Below, one piece after another: positions 1-12,905 of a DNA stretch of 64,000 bases. The notes under the pieces are model-generated. The model searched no databases. It worked only from the letters and a program-made list of their open reading frames with translations, and was not told where the DNA came from. The position numbers were made by a program, and so were the translations under genes. Positions within the stretch are counted from its first letter, which is position 1. Every line of letters begins with the position of its first letter. Source of the DNA: Poa pratensis (Eukaryota; Streptophyta; Magnoliopsida; Poales; Poaceae); contig CAMZMU010000111.1 in the NCBI GenBank assembly GCA_947311845.1, positions 12,442,743 through 12,506,742 on the forward strand. The letters are read 5' to 3'.

Positions 1-562
1 GATCGAATTTTTCGACCTATCTACGTACCTTAAATCAGAAAAAGTTAGTCTAATGAAAGAAAGCTAATAAGCATCACTTTGCACTCAAGAAATTTCAGAT
101 CAAGATCACGTTCTGGTGATTTTAAACATTTAATACGGTGGAGCACAGAAAATCTGTTTCTGGACAGCAAAGTAAAACTATCAACTTTCAATTAACTAAA
201 GACTATAATTAGCATTTTATTTTTATGTACAGAGGTATATACACAATATTTACAATATTTACATGTTTTTAATGAAAAGCTTCCATGGAAAGATTTGTTT
301 TGGTTTCATAGGCATGAACACAAGTGTTCAAGGTCGACCCCCATTTAACCATTACTCATCTTTCCAATCACTTTTCTTTTTGAAAACGTTTTTAGATAAC
401 AACTACACCTAATTTTTTTTGTAATTCGCATTCCCTATCCATAGTAAGATAAAGAACAACTTGATACTGAAAATAAAAACTACTTAGAGATAAAGCAAAC
501 AAGTGCACACAAGAACATTAACCTACGCTATGGCTCCCCGGCAACGGCGCCAGAAAAGGTCT
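1..562 (-). mobile_element. Ty3/gypsy element, start of internal region (cut by window edge)
   Basis: This is the first part of the internal region of a minus-strand gypsy element whose 5' LTR lies at 563-2059. The primer-binding site is adjacent to the LTR. The rest is non-coding leader, and gag and pol would lie beyond the left edge of the window. No ORF of note is visible in these bases. Confidence 0.8.
535..552 (-). promoter_or_regulatory. Primer-binding site (tRNA-Asp type)
   Basis: On the minus strand this reads TGGCGCCGTTGCCGGGGA, complementary to the 3' end of plant tRNA-Asp. This is the usual primer of a large group of grass gypsy elements. It lies ten bases inside the LTR end, so it fixes the element's orientation. 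Confidence 0.85.
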
Positions 563-2059
563 TGATAACCCACAAGTATAGGGGATCGCGTGTAGCCTTT
601 TCGATAAGTAAGAGTGTCGAACCCAACGAGGAGCTAAAGGTAGGATAAGTATTCTCTCAAGTTCTATCAACCACTGATACAACTCTACGCACACTAAACG
701 TTTGCATTATCTAGGAAATAAAACTACGGTAGCAATACGGGTATGAGAGATAGCTTTGCAAGATAATAAATACAAGAAAGTAAATGTTAGTGCTGCAGCA
801 ATAAAGTACACTAAGTAACCATATACTAACAGTACCATGAGTGTGGAAAAGTGGTGGTAATTGTGGTGGCTTTGTCCAAGATTAATTAGTGAAGACATTA
901 GTTCATTGTCTTTGATGCAGTTTTCAATGTGGGAGAGGCTAAATATACATGCACTCCACTACTTGGGATTACAAGTACTATATGATTGGATTGTTAGCAA
1001 ACATCCGTAAATACTAACAATGCATTAAGGTTTCCCCAACCATAGCCTTAAGTTTATGGTCCTCTTACTCCCATACATGCAACTAACCGGTTTGAGCCCT
1101 CAGGTTTCTGTCACTCCGGCAGGACTACCCCCTTCCTTTGCACATACTACTAACCCTATGGTGTTGATCCATGCGCGCACAAGTATAATGGACACCAAAG
1201 GACAGTACCATATCAACATACAACTCTAATGAACCATAGACATTCAACAAAGCAATCGAAAGACAAATAAACTACATAAACATGACATAGATCATAGGAT
1301 AAATATTATAGCATCAAACACCATGTTTACATAGGACGGTACAGAGGTTTGTGGGAGGATGAACCACTGAATACAAGGAGGAGTTGGTGATGGAGATGGC
1401 GGTGAAGACGGCGGAGAGGGCAGCGAGAGGCGCAGGGCGGCGCCGGCACCGGCGGTGGCGCAGGGGGCTCCTCCTGCGCCGCCGGTTCCATGGGGGAGCA
1501 CCGCCCCTTAGCCCCCTTCCTTCATGGCTTCAAGGGAGCCCTCCCCCATGGAGATGGGATCCATGGGGGAGGCAAAAACGTGGCTTTGGTGGCTGGAAAT
1601 TCGTGGGTGGAGGAGTCCTCCACGAGTTAGGTTTCCTCCCTTTATATATCTTCTCGGATTTCCGTCACCCCCTTTTAGGGTTCCACCAAAACGGGCCTCC
1701 AGGCCGCGTCCGAACTCCGATTGGGCTGATCTCGGGCTTAAAATCTTCGTATGGAAAATTGTGACAACTTTGTTTTCGGGGAGACCTCCAATTGACGTCA
1801 TCTTCGAGGGTCAAACTGGCAAACTTCGTAAAAAGTTCTCAGACAGATTTCAGGAAAGTCCCAATTCGACTCCAACAAGGTTTCCTCTTGTATTCTTGAT
1901 AATTTCTACACATCAAAGAGTAAAACAAGAACATTGTGCACTTTTGCAACTATTAGTAGGTTAGTCCAAATAAATAATAAACTTAATATAAAACAAGTGC
2001 TAAAAGCATAAAAATGGCATGAAACAATCAAAAATTATAGATACGTTTTGGACGTATCA
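563..2059 (-). repeat. 5' LTR of gypsy element inserted in the copia element
   Basis: The LTR is 1,497 bp. On the minus strand it starts TGATACGTCC at 2059 and ends GGGTTATCA at 563, followed by the tRNA-Asp primer-binding site. A minus-strand TATA box (TATATAAA) lies near 1642-1650. The right boundary is exact because the copia reverse transcriptase reading frame stops making sense at 2060. The LTR start resembles abundant Triticeae gypsy families such as Sabrina or WHAM, but the family was not determined. GC-rich ORFs inside the LTR (1384-1964) are not genes. Confidence 0.85.
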
Positions 2060-5000
2060 CCCACTTCAAATCCACGGTCTACTAATAGCTCTCTTAGGTG
2101 CTCATACCAAGCACGAGGTGCTTGTTTGAGACCATAGAGCGCCTTATCAAGCTTGTAGACATGGTTCGGGAAGTTTGGGTCCTCAAATCCCGGTGGTTGC
2201 TTAACATATACCAACTCCTTTAAATGACCATTAAGGAAAACACTTTTCACATCCATTTGTTGCAATTTAAAGTTATGAGGTGAAGCATAAGCAAGAAGGA
2301 TATGGATGGACTCAAGGCGAGCTACGGGAGCATAGGTCTCTCCAAAATCAATGCCTTCAACTTGAGAGTACCCTTGAGCCACCAATCTTGCCTTGTTCCT
2401 CACAACCATTCCATGTTCATCTTGCTTGTTCTTGAATATCCACTTTGTGCCTATAACATTGCGGCAATCTTTTGGCTTCTCAACTAGATTCCACACTTTG
2501 TTGCGCTTGAAGTTATTGAGTTCATCATGCATAGCTTCCAACCAATCCGGATCTTCAAGAGCTTCAAACACTTTCTTAGGTTCCACCATGGAGATGTGTG
2601 CTTGATGTTCACTAAAGCTTGCCAATTGACCCCTTGTGGTCACCTTGCTCTTCAAATCACCAAGAACCTCTTCTAGCTTATGGCTTCTTATTTCCAAGGT
2701 CCTTGCAACTCTTGCTTTACGACGGGCTTCGATATCTCTATTGGATCTTGGAGGTATCACTTGATTATCTTGATCATTTGAGTCCCCATCTTGACCGGAA
2801 TGTTGACCTTGATCATCTTGATGCACATCTTCAACAATAGAAGGAGAGGGTTGATCATGGTCTTGACCTTGGCTAGCATCAACAATAGGAGAACTTGGTT
2901 CTTGCATAGCAACTTGGTCAATTTGAGGAGGGTCTTGAACTTGTTCTTGGGTTGGTGCATCATTTGCTTCCATGGTAGGCGCCGGTTCACCTTGTGATGA
3001 TGGAGTCTCCACTTGAGTGGAGCTAGGACTTGCTTGAGGAGGCTCATGATGTATCTCGATGGGGCGATAGAAACCAATACCCATTCTTCTTATTGCATCT
3101 TGAGGTTCCTCAATATCTACATCACGAATATGAAATTGCGCCACTTGGGAGCCGTCATTCTTATCGAACTCCACACTACAAGATTCCACAACTCCCCTAA
3201 GGATTTGTCGTAGACTCTATAAGTGTGGGATTCGGCACCATAACCAACAAAAATACCATCTAAAGCTTTAGATTCAAACTTAGATAAACGAACACCTTTG
3301 ATCTTATAGAAACACTTACAACCAAACACTCGGTAGTAGGAGATGGTGGGCTTGTTGCCGGTAAGCATTTCATAGGGAGTCTCCTTTCTTCCAACACGAA
3401 AGAATAACCGGTTAGATGAGTGACACGCCGTGGAGATGGCCTCGGCCCATAAGTAAAGTGGAGACTTAAACTCCGCCAACATGGACCTTGCCATATCCAT
3501 GAGAGTCCGGTTCTTCCTCTCGGCTACACCATTTTGTTGAGGGATATACGCAGCGGAATATTGATGACGAATTCCCTCTTCACTAAGAAACTCATTTAGG
3601 GTGTAGTTCTTGAACTCGGAGCCATTGTCACTTCTAATGGCCAAAATGGGAACATTGTGTTGACGTTGAACTTCATTGGAGAAGTCGATGACGGCTTGTT
3701 GAGTCTCATCCTTCGACTTGAAGAAATAAACCCAAGTAAATCTTGAATAGTCATCAACAATCACTAAACAATACTTCTTCCCACCAAGACTAGGTTGAGG
3801 AACGGCATCAAAGAGATCAACATGAAGAAGTTCCAATATCCTCTTTGATGAAATGATAGTCTTGCTTGAGTGGGGAGAATCATGCATCTTTCCTTCAACA
3901 CAAGCCCTACAAAGACGATCTCTAGAAAAAGAAACATTCTCTTTTAGTCCAAGAATGTGGCCACCCTTGTGAAGACTTTGCAAAGTTCTCATATTGACAT
4001 GGGACAAGCGGCGATGCCACAACCATCCCACGTCGGCCTTTCTGAATAGGCATATTGCTTGAGTGTTGGTTGACCCCGAAAAGTCCACCACAAACAACTC
4101 ATTTTCAACATACCCAACGAACATGACCTTTAGAGTCTTGCTCCTCAAGAGTACCACCATATCAATAGTAAAATGGACATCAAAGTTCATCTTATTAAGT
4201 GCACGAACGGACATAAGATTGTAACCGAGAGACTCGACAAGCATGACATTTACAAGGGTGATATCCTTTGCAACTACACCTTGCGAGACTCTTTACCTCA
4301 GCTTATACTTATCACCATAAGAGACGGTTGAGTGATTTAGATTTGGTCTCAACTCCGTCATAATCTCCTTGCTTCCGGTCATATGACTAGTGAATCCACT
4401 ATCAACCACCCATTTAGACCCACCGGAAGCATAGTCCTACAAGAAATCATTGCTTGGATTTAGGTACCCATTTCTCAATGGGTCCTCTTTTGTTAGCAAC
4501 AAGGTCTTAGGAACCCAAATAGAATAAGCAATGTAACCATCATAAGGACCAACATATTTTGCATAAACATCCCCATAATAATCAACATAAATAATGTAGT
4601 TGGGATTGTTATGCCCCGCAAAGTCACTACGAGTGGTCTTGCCCCTAGAGGCATTACCACCCGCAATGGAAGTCTTGGCTTGTGCGGACTTGGCATTGTT
4701 CTCCTTGTTGTTGCTCTTCTTGTTCTTTGCCTTGGCTACATAACCAAGACCCTCCTTCCTTTGTGTGGCTTTTGCTCAAAAGCATGAGCAACAACCTTTT
4801 CTTTACCTTTGGGAATAGAGGTCTTGGCACTAGTGGCCTTGGCAAGATCCACCTTCAACCTAGCATTTTCCTCAATAACATTTGCATGATCACAAGAGGG
4901 AGTAGAGGTACTAGGTGAAGTAGATTTAGAAAGTTGAGTTTGAAGTTGCTCATGAGACTTGACAAGGTTGGAGTGTTCACTTTCCAAGGCTTGTGAGCTT

Positions 5001-7004
5001 TTCAAGCTTCTCCATATCCTCAAGAAGTCTAGCATTAGCAGCCACAAATTCGACTTTCTCCTTTTTAATCACTTTATATTTAGCAAAACATGGTCTCTAT
5101 CCTTAATGATTTTAGCAATTATTTCATCATTTTTATCATCAAGGGACTCAAGTCTTTCCTCAAGAGAAGTTCTATATTCACTCTTTTCTTCAAGAGAAGC
5201 ATTCAAGGATTCTATGGAAGCATTCAAGGATGCTATGGTGAGAGAGTCCTCTCTCTCAATTTTTCCCTTGTCTTCAAGGAGTTCTTCGGCCGCACCAAGT
5301 TATCTCATGAGAGACTCAACATGTTTCTTAGCATCACCTTGCAAGTTAGTCACAAAAGTATCGAAAGAAACAAGTTCTTTCTTAATCATAAGACTAGCTT
5401 TATCATCCATTTCATGCATGGACTTGGGTGTAGAAGATGATACCTCGGTAACATGAGCCATGAGACAACGAGCGTTGTTGATGGAGAGATTTTCATTGGG
5501 GGATTCAAAGAGAGAAGATGATGAAGTTGAGACAATAGCCAATGCGGCCACCTCTTTAGTGGGTTCATCTTCTCCTTCAGAATCTTCAGAAGGATACTCT
5601 TCTTGAGCCACCAACACTATTCTCGTTGCCTTCTTGAAGAATGGCTTCCTCTTGCTAGCGGGCTTCTTTTGAATCAACTTTGAGTGATCCTTTGGGACAA
5701 GATTTCCACCATGTTGTTCTCGGTTCTCATACGGACAATCTTTGATGAAGTGATGCTTGTCATGACAATTGTAGCAAGTCTTTGTCCTTATAGCAAACTC
5801 CTTCTTCCCACTTGATTGTTCTTTAGATCAACTTGAGCCTTTGCCTTGGCCGGGTCACGCCAAAAAACTCTTGTGGCAAGAGCCACGTGATCATGGTAGG
5901 CTTCTTCAAGATCATCAGGGAGAATGTTGCTTGGGCATGCTTCAATTTCCACACTATCATCAAGACTCACCACCTTGGCCTTCAAAGCAAGTGAGGGACC
6001 TTGTTTCACTCCCATGGCCCTAGCACGGTTGTCTAGAGCATTCTTGGTGGCTACCTTGGAGGCTTGCACTTCTTGCATAACTTCATTGGATGACATTGCA
6101 AGATAGTTGTATTTTCCTTGAATAGCCTTCACTTCAATGGGCTCGGAGGGCATGAGAGCATTCACATACTTCCTCTTGATCCAAGCATCATCCAAATAGG
6201 TTGTCCCAACATTATAAAAGGCTTTAGCAAGAATCTTGAGTCTCCATACATCTCCTCATGAGTTTCACTATCAAGCATGTAGAACCTTCGGCATCATTGC
6301 TCAAGGCATCAAACCTATTCCTCTTCATGCTTTCATTTCCAAGAAACACTTCCTCAAGACAATCCCAAGCTTCTTTGGCGGTGGTGACATGTTGAATGTG
6401 ATGAAGACCACTTTCTCCAACGGCAAGTTCAATCATGTGGAGAGCGGAGACATTGAGTTGTTTCTCGGCCACCTCTCTTCTTGACAAGTTGTTTGGATCC
6501 ACAACCTTTTATCCCTCTTGAATGATCCTCCAAAACTCGATAGAGGAGCTGTTGACATGAGATCTCATTGAGTGTTGCCAACTAGTAAAAGCCAATGCAT
6601 TAAGCTTAGGTGGAGGACCTAAAGGGTTTATGCGGGTATAAAGGATAGGTGGGTCGGGAGAGTACACATGCGAAACCGCATGGTAATCGGGCTTCCCACC
6701 TTCAGCCATGGTTACGGATGGAGGAGAGTTCTTAAGTTCGGTATCACCCGTGTCAGATTTAAGAGGGTCCTCATCCTTTTCTCTTTTCCATCCCCGGAAT
6801 CACCCGTGTCAGATTTAAGAGGGTCCTCATCCTCTTGAGGGATGGTCTCCAAAGGAACCTTGCCAAGTGAGATTTCATGAGCAAGTCACGCATCTCACCA
6901 AATTGGGTATCCATGGACGATTTCAATGATGTTTCCATCGTTTTGAGATCGGCCATGGATGCCGGAGTGGCTTGGTCCTTCATGGACTCATCATCAGTTG
7001 TCAT
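2060..7004 (-). pseudogene. Ty1/copia gag-pol polyprotein, degenerate and interrupted
   Basis: Read right to left, the order is as follows. The gag begins at about 7004 (MTTDDESMKDQ). A UBN2-like gag region spans 6224-6700, and a CCHC zinc knuckle (CYNCHDKHHFIKDC) lies near 5740-5781. An aspartic protease DSG motif is near 4400. The GAG-pre-integrase HHCC motif (HRRLSH...CRAC) and an integrase core with the D, D, E signature region follow at 3117-4244. A reverse transcriptase start ([29 protein letters not shown]) ends at 2060. PR-INT-RT order is diagnostic of copia. The RT lacks its YVDD half because the gypsy LTR begins there. Several frameshifts and stops also break the frame, so it is not functional. 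Confidence 0.9.
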
Positions 7005-7042
7005 ACTTCTCTTAGGCGGTTAAGCCCAACAAGAGAGACGAG

Positions 7043-7054
7043 GCTCTGATACCA
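7043..7054 (-). promoter_or_regulatory. Copia primer-binding site (initiator tRNA-Met)
   Basis: The minus strand reads TGGTATCAGAGC, the standard copia primer-binding site, two bases inside the LTR end. It confirms that 7057-8185 is the 5' LTR. Confidence 0.92.
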
Positions 7055-7056
7055 AT

Positions 7057-8185
7057 TGAAAGGATCGTATGACACCTAGAGGGGGGGTGAATAGGTGCTA
7101 CTTCAATTTTAGTACTTTTTCAAATTAGGCTTGACACAAAAGGTAAATTCTCTAGATATGCAACTACGGTGAATTTACCTATATGACAAGCTAGCAACTA
7201 AGCAAGGTACACGAAGTAAAGACGGAAAATAAGGATAGAGGTAACCGAAGTGAAAGCACGCGGAGACACGGATGTAATCCCGAGTTCCTCCTTTTTAGGG
7301 GAGTACGTCTCATTGGAGAGGTGTGAACCAACACAATGGTTCAACAGCCACAAAGACTTCACCTTCTTCTCCTATGAACCGCACCACAAAGGTTTGGTTC
7401 ACCTTCAACTATCGAAAACCTTCAAGGCGGAGTCCGGAGCCTTTACAACAACAATCTGGGGCACAACCCACAACGGGATTGAGGGCTCCCGAACGGCTTT
7501 AATCTGTCACAAAGACAACAAGTGAGATCAGCAAGAAGCTAGGTTTTCCCAATGGAAACCCTAGCAAAAGGGGGCCTCAAGTAAATGAGGGGGAAATTAA
7601 AAACTGCTTGGTGAAGATGTAGATCCGGGCCTTCTCCTTCAATCCTCCAAGTATCAACGAGTTTGGGTGGAGGGATTGGGAGATCTTGTAGTTTTGAGCT
7701 TGCAACAATGGAGGTGCAGATATTTTGGGCGAGCTGAGCTACTGGAGGTAGGTGGAGGGGTATTTATACCCCTCCCAAAAAAGTAGCCGTTTGCAGTCCA
7801 CTTTCACCGGAGACTCCGGACAAAGAAGGCCGGAGACTCCGGCCCGGGCGGAGACTCCAGACCCAGAGGTGTGGAGACTCCGGCCTTGTGCGGAGACTCC
7901 GGTTTTACTCTGGACAAACTCCGGACCCCTATATTGTAGCTGCCATCCTGTGGATCTCTTTGCTCCAAAGCTCGACTGGCCGGAGACTCCGGCCCCTGAG
8001 CCCCCTGAGGCCGGAGACTCCGGACTGGAGAGGCAGTTGCAAACTTCCTTTTTCTTGTCAAGTGTTTTGATGCAAAGTGCAAATCTTTCTTTTGATTCCT
8101 GGACCACTTATCATCACATTAGATATATCCTAGTGTTGTTGCCTAACACACAAAACACCAAGGGGATATAAAATATGCTCTTTCA
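7057..8185 (-). repeat. 5' LTR of the copia element
   Basis: The LTR is 1,129 bp with short terminal inverted repeats TGAAAG...CTTTCA. A minus-strand TATA box (TATAAATA) lies near 7770 inside a C-rich stretch. A cluster of near-palindromic CCGGAGACTCCGG motifs fills 7805-8025. The right edge abuts LINE coding sequence beginning ATATCTAAG, so the copia landed inside a LINE. The other LTR lies outside the window. Confidence 0.88.
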
Positions 8186-8615
8186 ATATCTAAGATGATT
8201 ACTATTTGTGTCAAGCATATTCTTGATGAAATTATATCTCCCGTGCAAAGTGCTTTTGTCCCGGGAAGGATGATCACTGATAATATCCTGCTGGCCTATG
8301 AAAGTATACATTATATCAAGAATAAGAAGAAGAGTAAAAGTGGGTATTGTGTAGTCAAGTTAGATATGCATAAGGCTTATGACAGAGTAGAATGGTGTTT
8401 TTTTTGGAGAAAATGCTAGTTCGGCTGGGTTTTCATACGGAGTTTGTGGAGCTTCTCATGGCTTGTGTTACCTCAGTTAAATATAAAGTTAGGTACAATG
8501 ATCAAGAAACTGAGGGCTTTACTCCAACCAGGGGTTTACGACAGGGGGATCCGTTTTCTCCCTATCTTTTTCTTATTTGTGCAGAAGGAATGTCAAGTTT
8601 ATTGGCTCATGATGG
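8186..8615 (+). pseudogene. LINE reverse transcriptase, first visible part
   Basis: The translation contains the non-LTR RT core: SPVQSAFVPGR, KLDMHKAYDRVEW (catalytic D) and RGLRQGDPFSPYLF. A run of eight T near 8398-8405 shifts the frame between RVEW and the segment MLVRLGF. The 5' part of the element is beyond the copia insertion, outside the window. The 3' part resumes at 10441 after a gypsy LTR. Confidence 0.88.
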
Positions 8616-10440
8616 CGTGTAGTTGACGGGAAAAATATTATGCAAGAAGCTTCGTATCTTCCCCGGCAACGGCGCCAGAAAACACTCTTGATGGCCCTTC
8701 ACGCAGTTACCTGCGTGAAAAGTAAATGGGTTAGGTTGAGACTCCAAGTGCAGAGTGTGTAGTAAGTGGAAGACGTGTTTTCCCCACGAGGGGTGACTCG
8801 AGGGTTTAATATCGAACTCTTGGGGAATCAGTAGTGAAGATTTATCTTTCCTATCCTTCTTTTGGTTACCTACAAAACAAAGTATATGTTTTGGTCCTCA
8901 ACCTCACCTAGTGGTTGTCAAGCACAAGGTGTGAGAATGATATCAAGATAATATGCAATGCAAACAAGAAATAAATATGCAACGGTGGTAAATAAATATG
9001 CAAGGATGGTGGTAGCAATGATAAATGATATTTTTGGGTTTTATATGATGAATGCAAGATGGAAAAGTGTTTTTGTATTTTCTGATTTTTAAATGGCAGA
9101 AAATAGAAAAGTGGTAAAAGTGGTTGGAAAGGTGTTTCTTATGATTAAAAATGGACCGGGGTTCATGGTTTCACAAATGCACTCTCTCTTTGATAAAGTG
9201 GTAGACAATGGAACACTAGAGTTGACATATGAGATTGCAACACAACAGTTTAGTGACAAGTTATAATTATATGGGCATCACGTCCTAACATAGAGACCTT
9301 TTGGTTATTAGTCTCTCTTATACTCCACCAAGATGCGAACTAAATCATAACACCTCAGTAATTAAGATAACTCAGAGTATAGCAATAAGTATCATGACAT
9401 GAAGTTAAAATAAGAACATGCTAGATCTAGTCATGGAGTAGTGGCAATGGTCACACCCACATCTCCGGTAGCATGGTATTTCTTTTTATCCCTAGTGAGG
9501 CAACAAAGTAAGGTAGAGATACCCAAGTGGATCACAGAACTTTCTCTCACGTTCACTGCACTAGCCACCCCCCGTTACTCCAACTAATGCACACATTCCC
9601 CCTCACACGCTCTCATAAACATGCTTGATCATGACAAGTAAATAAGAACGGGGTACATAATATGCATCTACTTTCATAGCTGAAACAAAACCATTGCAAT
9701 CTCAAACATATATTAACTCATAAAAAGATCCACCACAAAGGTATTACATAGATGACCGTAATCATGTTCAGCAACTCATACGGTACTAATTAGTGAAGCT
9801 CGAGAGAGAGAGATACATAAGTTACTTCCACAAACCCATAGTCCAGAGGTGGACTACTCCCTCTTCATCATGGAGACGGTGGAGAAGTCGTTGGAGAAGA
9901 TGGAGACCACGCCGGCAGCGCCCCGTCGGAGTTTTCCCCCTCCAATCTGCAACTCCAGGTCTCTGTTTCGGTGTTTCTGTGTTTCTGCGGCGCTCCTTCC
10001 AGAGAACGTCGGGGGACTATTTTTATAGGCGGTTTTAGGTCAAAACGGAGTCGGTGGAGGAAAGATCGACGGCAACGAAGCTCCGAGGGCCAAAAGGGGG
10101 TCCCACGCGGCCAGGTACTTGGGCCGCGTGGGCCCACTCATCTGGGCCCTCGGGCCTCCGCTTGTTTGCTTCCTTTGCTCCCACGCTTTGTTCCTTCCAA
10201 AAAATGATGCTCGTAAATTTCCAGGTCATTTAGACGTCGTTTGGGTCCCTGAAACATTAAAATATAGAAATAGGGGTTTCTGCCTGCGCAGGGTTAATTC
10301 CATAAAAATAGGAAAATCATGAAATATTCCATAAATCATTATAAAACAGCGATATAACCCTTATATGATGCAAATATGACTGGAATATAAGTAAAATAAT
10401 GCAAAGTTCATGTATGCATTTTACATGCATCATCTCATCA
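8616..10440 (-). mobile_element. Truncated gypsy element: 5' LTR plus leader only
   Basis: The LTR is 8689-10440 (1,752 bp, TGATGAGATG...GGGCCATCA on the minus strand). It is followed by a tRNA-Asp-type primer-binding site near 8660-8678 and about 45-70 bp of leader. Minus-strand TATA: TATAAAAATA near 10020-10030. LINE RT sequence runs directly up to both sides. Because the primer-binding site is still attached, this is a deletion derivative rather than a clean solo LTR. The exact left breakpoint, near 8615, is uncertain. ORFs in 9793-10322 are LTR sequence, not genes. Confidence 0.83.
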
Positions 10441-12669
10441 GGAGGAGGTTCGTGGCATTGAAGGAGTAAGGGTGTTCAGAAATGCACCATCGGTATCGCA
10501 TTTATTATTTGCTGATGATTCCCTAATCCTTATGAAGGCAAACTTAGTTAATGCAACCTCGTTGAGACAAGTTCTTGATACCTATGGTGAGTGAAGCAAA
10601 ATGTAGTATTTTCTTTAGTCCTAATGTGGATGTTAATCTAAAGGCGGATATATGCACTGAACTGAATATCATGACTGAAGCTCTCTCGGATAAATACCTT
10701 GGCCTCCCTGCAATGGTTGGTATGGATAGAAGTGATAATTTCTTGTATTTGATTGAAAGGGTAATAGCTCGGCTAAACGGTTGGAAGGAGAAACAACTGT
10801 CTATGGGAGCAAAGGAGAGTTTATTGAAGGCTGTAATTCAGTCAATCCCAGTTTTTGCTATGGCGGTTTTCAAGTTGCCGAAAAATATTTGTAAAGCACT
10901 CACTGATGCCATGGCAGGTTTTTGGTGGGGAGATACGGAGGAACAAAAGCGTATGCATTGGAGCGTTTGGTGGAGAATGTGCATTCTGAAAAAAGAAGGG
11001 GGTATAGGATTTCGTGATCTACATGCCTTTAATCTAGCAATGCTTGCAAAGCAATCATGGAGATTGATTACACATCCCAACTCTTCATGTGCTACAGTAC
11101 TCCGGGCTAAATATTACCCGCATGGTAATTTAATGAATGCAGGTCCGAAGGGAGGTTCTTCTTTTACTTGGCAGAGCATTGTTAGTGGACTTCAAACTTT
11201 TAAAAAAGGCCATATTTGGAGAGTTGGGAGTGGGAGAAATATTAATATTTGGAAGGACCATTGGGTACCTGGGAATATCTCTAGGAAGATTGAATCGCCA
11301 AGAGGAGTTAGTCTGTTGCAAACAGTTGATGAGCTAATTGATCCTAACACAGGGCAATGGAATGAGGTGCTTGTTCGAGAAACTTTTAATCCTTTGGAAG
11401 CTCGTAACGTGTTGAAAATTCCCATTAGTCCTAATTGGGATGATGACTTCATAACTTGGCACAAGACGAAGACCTTCACCTTCTTAGTTCACTCAACATA
11501 TTATTTAGAGTGGGAACACAAGTATGGGGGGAAAGTGAGAAGCCAAGATGGACAAGGCTTCTCAAGACTGAATCCGGTTTGGGAAATTCTTTGGAAGCTT
11601 CAAGTTCCTGCAAAAGTTAAAAAAATTATATGGAAATCGCTTCATGGATTTGTTCCTGGAATGGGGGTGCTTGCCAACAGACACATAAAAGTTTCAGCTC
11701 AATGTCCTATTTGCAACCAAGGAGCAGAGGATATACGTCATTTAATTTTCACATGCAAACGTGCAAAAAAAATCTGGCAGGCTCTCGATTTGGATGGAGT
11801 GATCAATCAGGCTGTTTTGGTTGACCGTTCTGGTTCGGTAATCCTTGAAGAGATTCTTAGAGATCCTATTAAAAAAACACCGGTTATTGGGCAGTTGGGA
11901 CTACAGGAAACAATTGCAGTGGCGGCGTGGTATATTTGGTGGCAGTGTCGTGAGGCGGTGAAAGGAGAATCTGTCTCCCGAGTTGCAAGATCGGCCTTCT
12001 CTATACAAGCTTTGACAGCAAACTTTGCGCTGGCTACGGTTGCAGCTGTGCCAAAGGAAATTATGTGGTTAAAACCTCCTGCTGGGACGTATAAAGTTAA
12101 TGTTGATGCATGTTTCTTCCCAAATGGTACTGGAGCAGCTGATGCTATAATCAGAAATAATATTGGTGAAGCCTTTTCGGGTGCAGCTGAGCCCTTGACA
12201 AACCTACTTGATTCTTCCACCGCAGAAGCTATGGCCTTGAGATTCGGACTCCAGTTGATGGAAGCTATTGCATGTTCTCCTGCAATTGTCGAGTCTGATG
12301 GTCTGGAGTTGATTAATGCATGTACATGGGTGATTGATCTTTGGAGCCCGTATACTGCTATACTAGCAGATTGTTTCCAGATTGCTCAAAGAATTGGTAC
12401 CGTCTCTTTCATACATTGCCCTAGGGAAGCAAACAAGGTGGCGCATAATCTGGCAAGACTTAGTTTTGATTCGAATAGTTCTTTTATTTGGGATGGTGAT
12501 CCCCCACCTTCTATTAAGAATGATGTAATAGACGATGTAACTTTTGTTGGTGCTTAAAGCAGCAAGTTTCAGACGCACTCTTTTCCTTACCAGGGTACCT
12601 AAGGGGACTAGAAGGTTTTAATGAGGCGGCTTGCTGACTTAATATATATGAGAAAATTCAAAAAAAAAA
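10441..12669 (+). pseudogene. LINE 3' half: RT end, zf-RVT, RNase H, 3' UTR and poly(A)
   Basis: The sequence resumes immediately after the gypsy LTR with the RT catalytic loop (LLFADDSLIL). A small lesion near 10590 breaks the frame (VLDTYG then a stop). An open 660-residue frame at 10575-12557 then carries the RT thumb, a zf-RVT domain (VWEILWKLQVPAKVKKIIW, CPICN...HLIFTCKRAKKIW) and a C-terminal RNase H domain (YKVNVDACF, EANKVAHNLAR). A 100-bp 3' UTR and an A-rich tail at 12658-12669 close the element. The long open frame shows it is not very old. Confidence 0.9.
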
Positions 12670-12905
12670 CACGGAGTTCCTGACCTACCAAATCTGACCA
12701 GGTTCCTAGATTTAGGGCCTGCTTGGTCCGTCGTTTATTAGCCCAAAGCCGGCGTGATTTCTGAGAAGACCCGTTTGACTGGCGAATTCATCGTGGTTTA
12801 TACGGAGACATGTCAGACCCTTGTCGCAAACAAGCTTGATTCACTATTTTCTGATTGTTTCGCCCTCGTATTCTATACGCCTGGAAATTTTGGGGCACCA
12901 CCTAA
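12670..12905. other. Unassigned spacer between LINE and MITE
   Basis: No convincing gene. A GGGCCTGCTTGGTCCG motif at about 12714 resembles the ends of some class II grass elements, and a similar one lies at about 13172. No matching opposite end was found, so no element is called. Confidence 0.4.

Noticed and set aside
535..552. tRNA-Asp gene fragment
   Set aside because: Only the 18-base primer-binding match is present, next to an LTR end. No cloverleaf.
1384..1964. GC-rich ORFs of 97-146 codons on both strands
   Set aside because: They lie wholly inside the gypsy LTR (563-2059) and overlap each other in several frames. No protein family features.
7805..8025. Spaced repeats resembling a CRISPR array
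   Set aside because: Spacing is irregular, units are short and the context is a plant copia LTR.
9793..10322. Arg/Ser- and Pro-rich ORFs
   Set aside because: Inside the gypsy LTR 8689-10440, near its TATA box. A compositional artefact.
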